Positions 55,138 through 63,681 of a stretch of DNA of 64,000 bases are shown piece after piece. The notes beneath the pieces are model-generated. The model made no database searches and was not told where the DNA came from. It worked only from the letters and a program-made list of their open reading frames with translations. Location: positions 3,472,001 through 3,536,000 of the forward strand of contig NZ_CP020946.1 of the NCBI RefSeq assembly GCF_002208115.1, written 5' to 3'. Source of the stretch: Bdellovibrio bacteriovorus. GTDB taxonomy: Bacteria > Bdellovibrionota > Bdellovibrionia > Bdellovibrionales > Bdellovibrionaceae. Each line of letters starts with the position of its first letter. The first letter of the stretch is position 1. A program made the translations under genes and the position numbers.

Positions 55138-55803
55138 TTACCCCACCAAATACAGAAGAGGGAATAGGAAGATCCAGATCAAGTCGACGATGTGCCAGAA
55201 CAAACCAACACCTTCTACAACGATCCAGTACTGACTGTGGAAATCACCGCGGATAGTGCGGATCAAACACCATGTGATCAGACCCATACCCAACAAGACG
55301 TGGATACCGTGCAGGCCCGTCATCACGTAGTAGAAGCCGAAGTACAAACCAAGGTTTGCGTGTTCTGCGCCCACTTTCGCAACATCCAGGAATTTACCCG
55401 GAAACAGACCCAGGTGGAATTTATGCTGGTATTCGAAGTACTTGATCACCATGAAGATCGCGCCGCAAAGAACAGTCGTTGCCAGGGCAAGGACCGCTTT
55501 TTTCTGCTGGTTCTTCTGGATGAAGGAGATCGAGATCGCCATAGTGAAGGACGAGAAGATCAGAACCAGGGTATTTACGAAACCCATCTTCCAATCAAGA
55601 GACTTCGCACCTTCAGCGAACATCGCCGGATATTCATTGTGATAAAGAGCGTAACCCACAAAGATCGCACCGAACATCAGGATCTCTGTAAGCATGAACA
55701 ACCAGATACCCTCTTTACCAGAGGAATACTGTTGCTCAGCCGTTTTAAAGTGGTGAGCTACGTGTGCTGTGTGAGCGCCGTGTGCTGTATTATCTGTACT
55801 CAT
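55138..55803 (-). CDS. ctaE: Cytochrome c oxidase subunit III
   Basis: The 221-residue protein has about six membrane helices. It shows KEGIWLFMLTEILMFGAIFVGYALY, the subunit III helix pair FYYVMTGLHGIHVLLGMGLI and a terminal YWHIVDLIWIFLFPLLYL-like segment (VGLFWHIVDLIWIFLFPLLYLV). It supports subunit I stability and proton uptake. Its start overlaps the subunit I stop by 14 bases. A His-rich N-terminus (NTAHGAHTAHVAHH) is somewhat unusual and could bind metal, perhaps copper during assembly; that is inference. Confidence 0.95.
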   Translation of the reverse strand: MSTDNTAHGAHTAHVAHHFKTAEQQYSSGKEGIWLFMLTEILMFGAIFVGYALYHNEYPAMFAEGAKSLDWKMGFVNTLVLIFSSFTMAISISFIQKNQQKKAVLALATTVLCGAIFMVIKYFEYQHKFHLGLFPGKFLDVAKVGAEHANLGLYFGFYYVMTGLHGIHVLLGMGLITWCLIRTIRGDFHSQYWIVVEGVGLFWHIVDLIWIFLFPLLYLVG

Positions 55804-57397
55804 AAGGCCCCGCTGTTACTACTGGTTCAACACTGAAGTTGTCATGTGGAGGAGGAGAAGCCGTCTGCCACTCCAAAGTTTTAGAGCCCCAAGGATTCAT
55901 CGGAGCTTTTTCACCTTTCAACAGACCCTGAACGATTGTGTAAAGACCGAACAGGAAGCCGATAAGGATCAACCAAGAACCCACTGTGGAGATCTTATTC
56001 AGATTCTCGTACGCCGGGATGTAGTCGAAGTAACGACGAGGCATACCCATTGCGCCCAGAACGAACTGAGGGAAGAAGGTCACGTTGAAACCGATGAAGA
56101 TGAACACGAAAGAGATACGAGCAGTGGTTTCGTTGTACATCTTACCGAACATTTTCGGGAACCAGTAGAAGTAACCACCCATCAACGCCATCAAGGTACC
56201 ACCCACCATTACGTAGTGGAAGTGAGCCACCACGAAGTAGGTATCGTGGAAGTGAACGTCGATTGGCAAGGTCGCCAGCATGATACCAGTCACACCACCG
56301 ATGGCGAACAGGAACATGAAGCCTAAAGCGTAAAGCATCGGAGACTGGAAGGACACGGAACCTTTATAGAAAGTCGCCACCCAGTTGAACATCTTGATCG
56401 CCGTCGGAACCCCAACCAGCATTGTCAGGAAGGAGAAGATGATACCAGTCGTTTCAGACTGACCGGACACGAACATGTGGTGACCCCAAACGAAGAAGGA
56501 CACCGCCGCGATACCCAAAGAAGAGTATGCGATCGCCGTGTAACCGAAGATGACTTTTTTGGAGAAGGTCGTGATCAGCTCGGAGATGATACCCATCGCC
56601 GGGATAACCATGATGTAAACCGCAGGGTGAGAGTAGAACCAGAAGAAGTGCTGGAACAATACCGGGTCACCACCCAGTTTAGGATCGAAGATACCGATAC
56701 CCAGGAATCTTTCCACTGCCAGAAGAAGCAATGTGATACCCAAAACCGGAGTCGCCAGCATCTGAAGGATCGCTGTTGCATACAAAGACCAGATGAACAA
56801 TGGCATACGGTGCATGGTCATGCCAGGAGCTCTCAGCTTGTGCACAGTCACGATGAAGTTCAGACCTGTCAGGATGGAGGACATACCCATGATGAAGGCT
56901 GCAAGAACCATCATCGCCGTCGCTGTACCCGTTCTGATAGAATAAGGAGTGTAGAACGTCCAACCAGTGTCGATCTTAGTAGTGAAGAAGGTCGCAATCG
57001 CCAGAGCCGCACCCGCCATGAAGCAGTACCAGCTCAGCAGGTTGATTCTTGGGAAGGCCACGTCTTTCGCACCGATTTGCAAAGGCAGGAAGAAGTTGCC
57101 CAGAATCGCCGGGATACCAGGAACGATAACCATGAAGACCATGATCGCCCCGTGATACGTCATCACCTGGTTGTAAACGTCACCGTTTGCCAGAATCTGA
57201 CCCACGTTTGGTGCCGCATTTGGAGCAAAAAGTTCCAAACGAAGCAACAAAGCCATGATCCCACCGACAAGGAAGAAGAACATAACTGTGATGAAGTACA
57301 TCAGGCCGATACGTTTGTGGTCGACAGTAGTCAGCCAGGACCAGATGCCTTTTTCGAAATTAATATAGTTGTCGCCGTGAGCTGTAGTTTTCGCCAT
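55790..57397 (-). CDS. ctaD: Cytochrome c oxidase subunit I
   Basis: The 535-residue heme-copper oxidase core has about 12 helices. Typical blocks are present: VMTYHGAIMVFMVIVPGIPAIL with a heme ligand His, FWFYSHPAVYIMVIPAMGII with the CuB His-Tyr pair, the second and third CuB histidines in FVWGHHMFVSG, and HDTYFVVAHFHYVM with the remaining heme ligands. It reduces oxygen to water and pumps protons. GGAG six bases upstream supports the ATG at 57397; a TTG two codons earlier is less likely. It follows subunit II by 10 bases. Confidence 0.96.
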   Translation of the reverse strand: MAKTTAHGDNYINFEKGIWSWLTTVDHKRIGLMYFITVMFFFLVGGIMALLLRLELFAPNAAPNVGQILANGDVYNQVMTYHGAIMVFMVIVPGIPAILGNFFLPLQIGAKDVAFPRINLLSWYCFMAGAALAIATFFTTKIDTGWTFYTPYSIRTGTATAMMVLAAFIMGMSSILTGLNFIVTVHKLRAPGMTMHRMPLFIWSLYATAILQMLATPVLGITLLLLAVERFLGIGIFDPKLGGDPVLFQHFFWFYSHPAVYIMVIPAMGIISELITTFSKKVIFGYTAIAYSSLGIAAVSFFVWGHHMFVSGQSETTGIIFSFLTMLVGVPTAIKMFNWVATFYKGSVSFQSPMLYALGFMFLFAIGGVTGIMLATLPIDVHFHDTYFVVAHFHYVMVGGTLMALMGGYFYWFPKMFGKMYNETTARISFVFIFIGFNVTFFPQFVLGAMGMPRRYFDYIPAYENLNKISTVGSWLILIGFLFGLYTIVQGLLKGEKAPMNPWGSKTLEWQTASPPPHDNFSVEPVVTAGPYEYR

Positions 57398-57407
57398 GCT
57401 CAACTCC

Positions 57408-58364
57408 TTACTTCAGATTCTTGATGTACTCGACAAGAGCACTCAATTCGTTTTCGTTCAGCTGACCCTGGAAGGTGGGCATTACGCCCTTAGGGAAGCC
57501 TTTAACGATGTGTTTGTTTGGCTCAAGGATGGATTCGCGAATGTAGTTTTCGTCGAACATGATCTTGGTGCCATCATCCATAACTTCTTCGTGACCGAAT
57601 TTCTGGAACAAAGAAGGACCGACCATTGTTGCCGGGCTGTCCACCGCGTGGCAGGACGCGCAGGCTTTAACCGCAAACAATTTCTTACCTTTTTCACCCA
57701 GCGGCAGGAATCTTTCTTCCTGACCCTGTTCCAGGTATTTGTCGAAGTCTTCACGGGAAACAACTCTCAACTTACCGATCATGCCGGAGTGAGAAGTACC
57801 GCAGTACTCAGTACAGAACAGGTGAAATTCGCCCAGCTTGTCAGCCTTGAACCACAAAGCTGTGTAACGGCCTGGAACCGCATCCTGTTTAATACGGAAG
57901 GATGGAACGAAGAAGGAGTGGATCACATCAGAGGAAGTCAGAAGAATCTTCACGTCCTGATTGATAGGTACCACAACCTCATTCACGGTTTTGAAACCGT
58001 TCTTGTATTCAACTTCCCAAGCCCACTGTTTACCCAATACGTTGATTTCCAACGCATTTTTAGGCATCGCGCGCATTTGGTGATAGATGTACCAGCCCCA
58101 GCCGAACACACCCAGGAAGATTACAAGTGGAATGAATGACCACAAGAACTCCAACGCTGTGTTGTGAGAGATATAGGCTGTCTTGTCGTTGGAAGACTTA
58201 CGTCTGTATTTCCAAACGAAATAGATCATCCCACCGATCACAAGGACGCAGGCGATCAAACTTGTTACAAGCAAGAATCCATAAAGATTGTCGACCTGCT
58301 TCGCAATCTCGGTTCCCTGCGTGGGCATGAAGGATTGGGCCTTCGCAATATTAAACCACATCAT
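57408..58364 (-). CDS. ctaC: Cytochrome c oxidase subunit II with fused cytochrome c domain (caa3 type)
   Basis: The 318-residue protein has two membrane helices (about 30-52 and 72-93) then the CuA domain with FCTEYCGTSHSGM carrying the two cysteines, His and Met ligands. A C-terminal cytochrome c domain follows with the heme motif CASCH and a later Met ligand in VMPTF. The fusion marks a caa3 oxidase, able to take electrons from soluble or membrane cytochrome c. No lipobox is seen at the N-terminus; the start could be either of two adjacent ATGs. Confidence 0.95.
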   Translation of the reverse strand: MMWFNIAKAQSFMPTQGTEIAKQVDNLYGFLLVTSLIACVLVIGGMIYFVWKYRRKSSNDKTAYISHNTALEFLWSFIPLVIFLGVFGWGWYIYHQMRAMPKNALEINVLGKQWAWEVEYKNGFKTVNEVVVPINQDVKILLTSSDVIHSFFVPSFRIKQDAVPGRYTALWFKADKLGEFHLFCTEYCGTSHSGMIGKLRVVSREDFDKYLEQGQEERFLPLGEKGKKLFAVKACASCHAVDSPATMVGPSLFQKFGHEEVMDDGTKIMFDENYIRESILEPNKHIVKGFPKGVMPTFQGQLNENELSALVEYIKNLK

Positions 58365-58370
58365 GTACCT

Positions 58371-59249
58371 TTATCTCCCCGCCGTATTGTTCTGCTCTCT
58401 GCGAGCGCGAATCCATACAGGCAATAACCAAATTACCATCACCAAAACCATCACCGCTCCGCCCATCTTCATTACGTTGAAGGCAACAAGCGTGTACTTG
58501 CTTTGATGTGGGTCATACTTAAAACAATAAAGCACCAAGCTGTCGACGAAGGTTCCGATTTTACCATCGGTCGCTTCGTTCAGAGCGATCTTGATGTCCT
58601 GAGGATTAAACATAATCCCCGGCAGATAGCGCGAGATCGTGCCGTCCGGAGTGATCACAATCGCTGCTGAAGCGTGGGCCCACTCCTGGGCTTTCTCGTC
58701 CCATCTGAACTTGAATCCCAGTGACTGCGTCAGTGCCTGCACCGTGGATTCGTCCGCCGTGATGAAGTGCCATTCCTTTTCAGATCCGGCGCGGTCATAC
58801 AGCTTCATGTAAGTCTGTTTTTTGTGTGCCGCCAAGTCGGGAGTCTCTTTTGAGTCAAAACTCACAGACAGCAACTTAAACTTCTTACCAATCGTCCAAT
58901 CCTTGTCCATCAACTTGAGCGCGTCGGTCAGACCGTTCAAATGGAAGTTACAAAGACCCGGACAGGAAAAATACACCGGCGAAATGATCACCGGATGTTT
59001 ACCGTCGAAGAAAGACCCCAGCGCCACTTCCTGGCCATTGTCGTCTTTCACTTTCAAAGTCAGGTCGATTTTTGAACCCAACTTTTCGTCGATACCCACG
59101 CCTTCAAGCTCTTTGGGCTGCTCGTTGGCAACCATCGGAGCCGGCTTGCCGTCGTAGGCTTGAGCACCTGCTGAAAACAAAACAAGAACGGCTGTCATCA
59201 GTACCGTTCCCATTGTCTTTGTTTTCAATACCAGCTCATTGGCAAGCAT
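58371..59249 (-). CDS. SCO1/SenC-family copper chaperone with C-terminal membrane helix
   Basis: The 292-residue protein has an N-terminal signal or anchor (GTVLMTAVLVLFSAGAQA), the thioredoxin-like SCO fold with the copper-binding Cys-x-x-x-Cys in YFSCPGLCNFH, and a further conserved His in the region WAHASAAIVITPDG. It loads copper into the CuA centre of subunit II. Unlike typical SCO proteins (about 200 residues, one N-terminal helix) it ends with another hydrophobic helix, GGAVMVLVMVIWLLPVWIRARR. A conserved SLVLYCFKYDPHQSKY segment before the helix is also extra. It lies between cytochrome c and subunit II genes. Confidence 0.92.
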   Translation of the reverse strand: MLANELVLKTKTMGTVLMTAVLVLFSAGAQAYDGKPAPMVANEQPKELEGVGIDEKLGSKIDLTLKVKDDNGQEVALGSFFDGKHPVIISPVYFSCPGLCNFHLNGLTDALKLMDKDWTIGKKFKLLSVSFDSKETPDLAAHKKQTYMKLYDRAGSEKEWHFITADESTVQALTQSLGFKFRWDEKAQEWAHASAAIVITPDGTISRYLPGIMFNPQDIKIALNEATDGKIGTFVDSLVLYCFKYDPHQSKYTLVAFNVMKMGGAVMVLVMVIWLLPVWIRARREQNNTAGR

Positions 59250-59264
59250 TAATTAAATCCTTAA

Positions 59265-59801
59265 TTATTGTGCGGTTTTTGCAAACTCAGCAACTTTAGC
59301 AGGATCGTCTTTGGATTTATTTTCAGTGATAGAATCGATGAAATGGATCACAGCCCAACGATCAGCCGGCTTGAAATGAGAGTAAGCCGCCATAGAGGAA
59401 CCTTTGATACCATTTTGCAGAACTTTATAGTGAGCGATAGCGCCTTCACCTTGAGTCCATTTACCTTCAACCAAGTTACGTGGCTTAGGATTCAAAGCCG
59501 CACCCGCAGCACCGTCGCCTTTACCTTCGTTACCGTGGCACATAGCGCAGTTTGTAGCGTAGAACTTCTTACCGTAAGCAACCATTTCTGGAGTGGAAAC
59601 CCAAGGATCCTGAACTTTGGTGATATCGAAGACAGGAACAGCGCCCTCTACTGCAGGGGCATTTGGATCTACAACGTTCTCGCCAAGATCAACACCTTTA
59701 TTGATCGCAACGATGTAAACGAAGAATGCACAGACGAATACCATTGAAAAGGCAAACGCCAGCAGACCACTACGGTTATACTCATCTCTAGGTTCAGACA
59801 T
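59265..59801 (-). CDS. Membrane-anchored cytochrome c, first gene of the caa3 operon
   Basis: The 178-residue protein has one membrane helix (about 12-33, LLAFAFSMVFVCAFFVYIVAI) and a periplasmic cytochrome c domain with heme motif CAMCH (in YATNCAMCHGNEGKGDG) and a likely Met ligand in GIKGSSMAAYS. It probably donates electrons to the oxidase. A GGGAG site precedes the ATG. The upstream 148 bases hold the operon's promoter region, but I cannot pick one pair of hexamers with confidence. Confidence 0.92.
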   Translation of the reverse strand: MSEPRDEYNRSGLLAFAFSMVFVCAFFVYIVAINKGVDLGENVVDPNAPAVEGAVPVFDITKVQDPWVSTPEMVAYGKKFYATNCAMCHGNEGKGDGAAGAALNPKPRNLVEGKWTQGEGAIAHYKVLQNGIKGSSMAAYSHFKPADRWAVIHFIDSITENKSKDDPAKVAEFAKTAQ

Positions 59802-59927
59802 AGGTTGGCACTCCCTGGGGGACGCAAAGTAGTTTTGTCACAGTATTGTAATATATTAAACGATAACTAACCGAAAACAGGCTGATGGGCAACCTATTAC
59901 GCCGACCCGGTCGAGTTGATTTTGCGC

Positions 59928-59940
59928 GGCGCAATGCGCC
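59928..59940 (-). terminator. GC-rich hairpin after the alpha/beta hydrolase genes
   Basis: GGCGCA-a-TGCGCC is a near-palindrome 10 bases after the hydrolase stop (minus strand), in a GC-rich stretch that can also pair as GCGGCG with CGCCGC. No long T-tract follows, so termination is uncertain. Confidence 0.4.
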
Positions 59941-59949
59941 ACGCCGCCG

Positions 59950-60726
59950 CTAGAACAGGTAACTCCGAGTGATGTTCACAAAGGCTTCAGGATTCTCGAT
60001 ATTTGGACAATGTCCTAAGTCAGGAATTTGCGCGAATTTACCCCGCAAAAACAGCGCCGCCAGAGCTTGAGAATCAACCTCAGAAAGCAGCTTGTCGTGC
60101 TCCCCGTGAAGCACCAGAACTTCATGTTCCACGGACTTCAAATCCTCGCGAACATCAAGCCCATCAAGGGCTTTAAGCACCCAGTGACCGATGGTTTGCA
60201 CAGCTTTATAGGCATCCGCCACCACCACTTCCTGGAAGTATTGGGAATGGGGATTATTATTATGAATCGTAGATCCAATCACCGTCGCCGTCAGCGCGCG
60301 ATCTTGTTTCATCTGCTCAAACGCGGTGATCATCGAAGCATCGAACGTGACGCCTTGTGCCCCGACAGGATCAAGCAGGACGGCCTTTTTAAAAAGAGTG
60401 GGTGCTTTTGACAACATCAGCGCCGCAATCAGCCCCCCGGTGGAATGCCCCACCAGATGATACGGCCCCTTGTTCAGTTGTTTGAGCAACGCGATGAAAT
60501 CCTCGGCAAACAGATGCATGTCAACTTCACTGCTATCCTTGGGGGCGGCACTTTTCCCGCACCCGCGAAATTCAGCGTAAATCAAAGAACCGGAATAATT
60601 CTTTCCCGCCGCATGCTTTGCCCAGTGTTCCTGCGCCGGATACCACCAGCGGTTGGAAGCCAGATTTCCATGGATAAAGAAAACACTTTCCGGAACCAGC
60701 CCGTCGACGACTTCATGGTGAATCAT
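59950..60726 (-). CDS. Alpha/beta hydrolase, cytoplasmic
   Basis: The 258-residue protein has the hydrolase-fold start FFIHGNLASNRWW, nucleophile elbow GHSTGG (Ser near residue 96), an acidic residue in VLVLHGEHDKLLS, and the catalytic His near the end in LGHCPNIENPEAF. The HGN oxyanion motif and cap region resemble lactonases, haloperoxidase relatives and carboxylesterases; substrate unknown. No signal peptide is visible. Its ATG overlaps the stop of the secreted hydrolase gene upstream (ATGA), so the two are coupled. Confidence 0.88.
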   Translation of the reverse strand: MIHHEVVDGLVPESVFFIHGNLASNRWWYPAQEHWAKHAAGKNYSGSLIYAEFRGCGKSAAPKDSSEVDMHLFAEDFIALLKQLNKGPYHLVGHSTGGLIAALMLSKAPTLFKKAVLLDPVGAQGVTFDASMITAFEQMKQDRALTATVIGSTIHNNNPHSQYFQEVVVADAYKAVQTIGHWVLKALDGLDVREDLKSVEHEVLVLHGEHDKLLSEVDSQALAALFLRGKFAQIPDLGHCPNIENPEAFVNITRSYLF

Positions 60727-61724
60727 TCGCGACCCACCTGAATTTCTTCTTGGCCGGTGCGCACTTCTCCGCGGAAGGGATAACCTTCAAAATCACGACC
60801 CTCAGAAAGCTTCTTGTTGCCGGAAAGAATCTGATAAACCCAAGCCGCGGTGAAGTTTGGAACGGCTTCCACCATCTTGTGTTCCGAACCATTGATGTAC
60901 AAACGGCTGGCGCGGGATTTTTCAGGAACGGCATCCCAGTATTCATCCAGCACGCTTGTATTGATGTACTGATCCTGGCGTGCAATCAACAGATGCAATG
61001 ATTTTGCCGGAATGGATTCTGTCAAATCAATCGGACGATACTTGCGAATCCCCTGAACCAGACGGAAAGTGGCTTCCAGCTTGAACGGATTTTCAAGCAC
61101 GATCGGCTCTGCCTGCGGATAGGTCGCATAAATGATCTGATGCAGATAATAGTCATACAAATCATCGTCGGACATTTTGTTAAACGGAAAAATCTGACGA
61201 GTCGCCCAGATCTGCGCACGAATCCACTGATCCTGACCATCCAACGGACGTGTGAACGGAGCCATCATGATCAGATTTTTCACCAGGGATGGATAAGCGG
61301 CGGTGAAGCCTGCAGCCACACCACCGCCATAAGACAGTCCAGCAATATTATATGGACCTTTTAAATTCATTTTATCTAAAAGCGCTTTCAGGTCTGCGAC
61401 CTGATCCTGAACCGGAATCGGCGCCACCACCGGAGCATACTTCAACAAAGTCTGCCCTTGTCCGATGGGATCATAGCGCAAAACGCCGACACCTTTTGCC
61501 AGCAGAGCATTCACGAAAGAATCCCACTGGCGGGTGCTGTAAGTCAGACCATTGATCAAAATAACCGTGGGCTGTTTTTCTTTGGCCGGAACATAATCCA
61601 CAAACAACTCTTTTTGCGGAGCAACCTGTACGAAGCCCTTAAACACTTCAGCCTTCGCCAAAGACTCCAGGGACACAAAGAAACCTGATACCAAGACACT
61701 CAAAGCCAAGAACAGAAATCTCAT
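60723..61724 (-). CDS. Alpha/beta hydrolase, exported
   Basis: The 333-residue protein has a signal peptide (MRFLFLALSVLVSGFFVSLESLAKA) and the hydrolase fold with VILINGLTYSTRQWD, nucleophile elbow GLSYGGG, and a His in NGSEHKMVEAVP near the end. It should act in the periplasm or outside. The AAGGAG site fits the ATG at 61724, not the GTG three codons earlier. It is coupled to a cytoplasmic hydrolase gene, suggesting successive steps on one ester or amide compound, though this is speculative. Confidence 0.87.
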   Translation of the reverse strand: MRFLFLALSVLVSGFFVSLESLAKAEVFKGFVQVAPQKELFVDYVPAKEKQPTVILINGLTYSTRQWDSFVNALLAKGVGVLRYDPIGQGQTLLKYAPVVAPIPVQDQVADLKALLDKMNLKGPYNIAGLSYGGGVAAGFTAAYPSLVKNLIMMAPFTRPLDGQDQWIRAQIWATRQIFPFNKMSDDDLYDYYLHQIIYATYPQAEPIVLENPFKLEATFRLVQGIRKYRPIDLTESIPAKSLHLLIARQDQYINTSVLDEYWDAVPEKSRASRLYINGSEHKMVEAVPNFTAAWVYQILSGNKKLSEGRDFEGYPFRGEVRTGQEEIQVGRE

Positions 61725-61759
61725 CGAAGTCACTCCTTATAAAAAAGTTGTCAGATCAT

Positions 61760-62509
61760 TTACAAAACCAAACCGCCATCAACGCTGATCACAGCGCCGT
61801 TGATATAGCCCGCCTGCTCGCTGGACAGGAACAAACATGCGTTGGCGATGTCTTCCACTTCACCCAAACGCGCCACCGGAACTTTGCCTTTCATGCCGTC
61901 CAGAACTTCTGCAGGCATCGCTTTGGTCATTGCCGTTGCGATAAAGCCCGGAGCAATTGCATTGGAAGTGAAACCTTTGCGACCCAGCTCTTTCGCCCAT
62001 GTCTTGGACATACCGATAACGCCCGCTTTTGCCGCCACGTAATTCGTCTGACCGAAGTTTCCATAAAGCGCCACAACAGACGCGATATTGATGATGCGCT
62101 TGCTGCTGGAGTTTGGATTGAATTTTTCCAAAACAGATTTAGTGACATTGAACAAACCCGTCAGATTGGTATTGATCACCGCATCCCAGTCTTCAGGTGA
62201 CATCTTTGCAAAAGATTTGTCGCGGGTGATACCGGCGTTGTTCACAAGAATATCCACAGCCCACGGCAAAGACGCCGCCGCTTTCGCGACGGAGTCACGA
62301 TTGCCAACATCGACTTGCGCGATGTGAATCTGCGATCCGTATTTTGCAAATTCAGATTTTGCAGTTTGCAAAGCTGCTTCAGAATAATCCCAGATGGAAA
62401 CATTTCCACCGGCTTCCAAAAAGCTTTTGGTGATTTGAAAACCGATACCGGAAGCTCCGCCGGTCACGATGGCATTTTTGTTTTTGAAATCAAAATTAAT
62501 ATTTGTCAT
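61760..62509 (-). CDS. FabG-type 3-oxoacyl-ACP reductase (SDR)
   Basis: The 249-residue SDR has TGGASGIGFQIT near residue 16, NNAGITRD near 85, and the catalytic Ser with Tyr-x-x-x-Lys in IASVVALYGNFGQTNYVAAKAG, then the terminal PVARLGEVEDIANACLFLSSEQAGYINGAVISVDGGLVL. It would reduce a 3-oxoacyl group with NADPH. The divergent neighbour is a FabH-like gene followed by an acyl-CoA ligase, which suggests a specialised acyl chain pathway. The site upstream of the chosen ATG is weak. Confidence 0.9.
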   Translation of the reverse strand: MTNINFDFKNKNAIVTGGASGIGFQITKSFLEAGGNVSIWDYSEAALQTAKSEFAKYGSQIHIAQVDVGNRDSVAKAAASLPWAVDILVNNAGITRDKSFAKMSPEDWDAVINTNLTGLFNVTKSVLEKFNPNSSSKRIINIASVVALYGNFGQTNYVAAKAGVIGMSKTWAKELGRKGFTSNAIAPGFIATAMTKAMPAEVLDGMKGKVPVARLGEVEDIANACLFLSSEQAGYINGAVISVDGGLVL

Positions 62510-62653
62510 GAACTTGAAGTACCCCCACAAGCCCCCGGTCCGTCAAAGGAAAAAGCACTTTTTCGCTCGGAGTATAGAGTTAATGCTCTAAATTTCTTTT
62601 CTTGCCAAAGACCGCAAATTGAATTCTAGATTAGCGAAATCGCAAAGGATTAA

Positions 62654-63664
62654 ATGATGACGACGACAAGAAAAGCGACAATTGCAGGGACCGGGATGTA
62701 CGCGCCTGAACGCGTGATCACCAATCAATATTTCAATGATCTTTACAAAAAAGACATCGGAACCTTCCTCGCGGAAAACCGCAACATCAAGGAACGCCGC
62801 TGGATGAATGAAGATCAGCGCACGTCGGATTTGATTCTGCCCGCCGCCGAACAGGCGATGAAAGCTGCTGGCATCACAGCCAAGGATCTGGATCTTATTA
62901 TCGTCTCTACTGACACACCTGACTATCTTTCCCCGTCCACGGCCTCGGTGGTGGCTTACCGCCTGGGCGCAGTGAATGCGGGTACTTACGACATCAACAC
63001 CGCGTGCGCGGGTTTTGTTGTGGGCTGCGATATCGCTTCAAAATATATTTTCGCCGACAGCAAGTACAAAAATGTTCTGGTGGTGGGCGCCTATGCGATG
63101 TCCAAGTATCTGAACTTTGATGATTACAAAATTGCTTCGCTGTTTGCCGACGGCGCGGGAGCGGTGATTTTGCAGCCGTCCAAAGACAACACCGGATTCA
63201 TCGACAGCCAGATGTACACCGACGGTCAATATCACGACTATATGGGCATCTATGCCGGGGGCACAGCCCAGCCGGTCACTCACCAGGTCGTGGAAAACAA
63301 AGGTCACCTGTTGGCTTTCCCAAAACGCATTCCGCCTGAAACCAACGGCATCCACTGGCCGCGTTTGACTAATATTTTATTGGATCGCATCCAGAAGAAA
63401 CCGTCTGATATCAAGCATTTCTTCATCACCCAGTTCAACGTGCAAAGCATCTATGAAACTTTGGACAAACTGGAGCTTCCGCGCGATCGCGCCCATTACG
63501 TGATGGACCGCTACGGATATACCGGTTCTGCCAGCATCGGCATGGCGGTGGCGGATGCGGCCAATCAGAAAAAAATGAAAAAAGGCGACTTGGTCTTTAT
63601 GTTGGGCTCCGGCGGTGGTATGAGCATGGCTGCACTGGCTCTGGAGTGGGGATACGACACTTAA
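62654..63664 (+). CDS. FabH-like 3-oxoacyl-ACP synthase III with altered active site
   Basis: The 336-residue thiolase-fold protein has the nucleophile Cys118 in DINTACAGFVVG and the glycine-rich end GSGGGMSMAALAL. In FabH the catalytic His lies in a PHQAN motif; the aligned position here is Gln260 (FITQFN). The catalytic Asn lies in GNTSAAS; here it is Tyr289 (YGYTGSAS). Two of three catalytic residues are therefore changed, so ordinary decarboxylating condensation with malonyl-ACP is doubtful; acyl transfer or a non-decarboxylating condensation is possible. AAAGGA precedes two adjacent ATGs. An acyl-CoA ligase gene follows by 17 bases. Confidence 0.88.
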   Translation: MMTTTRKATIAGTGMYAPERVITNQYFNDLYKKDIGTFLAENRNIKERRWMNEDQRTSDLILPAAEQAMKAAGITAKDLDLIIVSTDTPDYLSPSTASVVAYRLGAVNAGTYDINTACAGFVVGCDIASKYIFADSKYKNVLVVGAYAMSKYLNFDDYKIASLFADGAGAVILQPSKDNTGFIDSQMYTDGQYHDYMGIYAGGTAQPVTHQVVENKGHLLAFPKRIPPETNGIHWPRLTNILLDRIQKKPSDIKHFFITQFNVQSIYETLDKLELPRDRAHYVMDRYGYTGSASIGMAVADAANQKKMKKGDLVFMLGSGGGMSMAALALEWGYDT

Positions 63665-63681
63665 TCCACGAGAAGGTAACG

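Noticed and set aside
56477-57424. Charged 315-codon plus-strand frame opposite cytochrome oxidase subunit I
   Set aside because: The composition is extreme (His, Asp, Arg) and is explained by antisense of membrane-helix codons.
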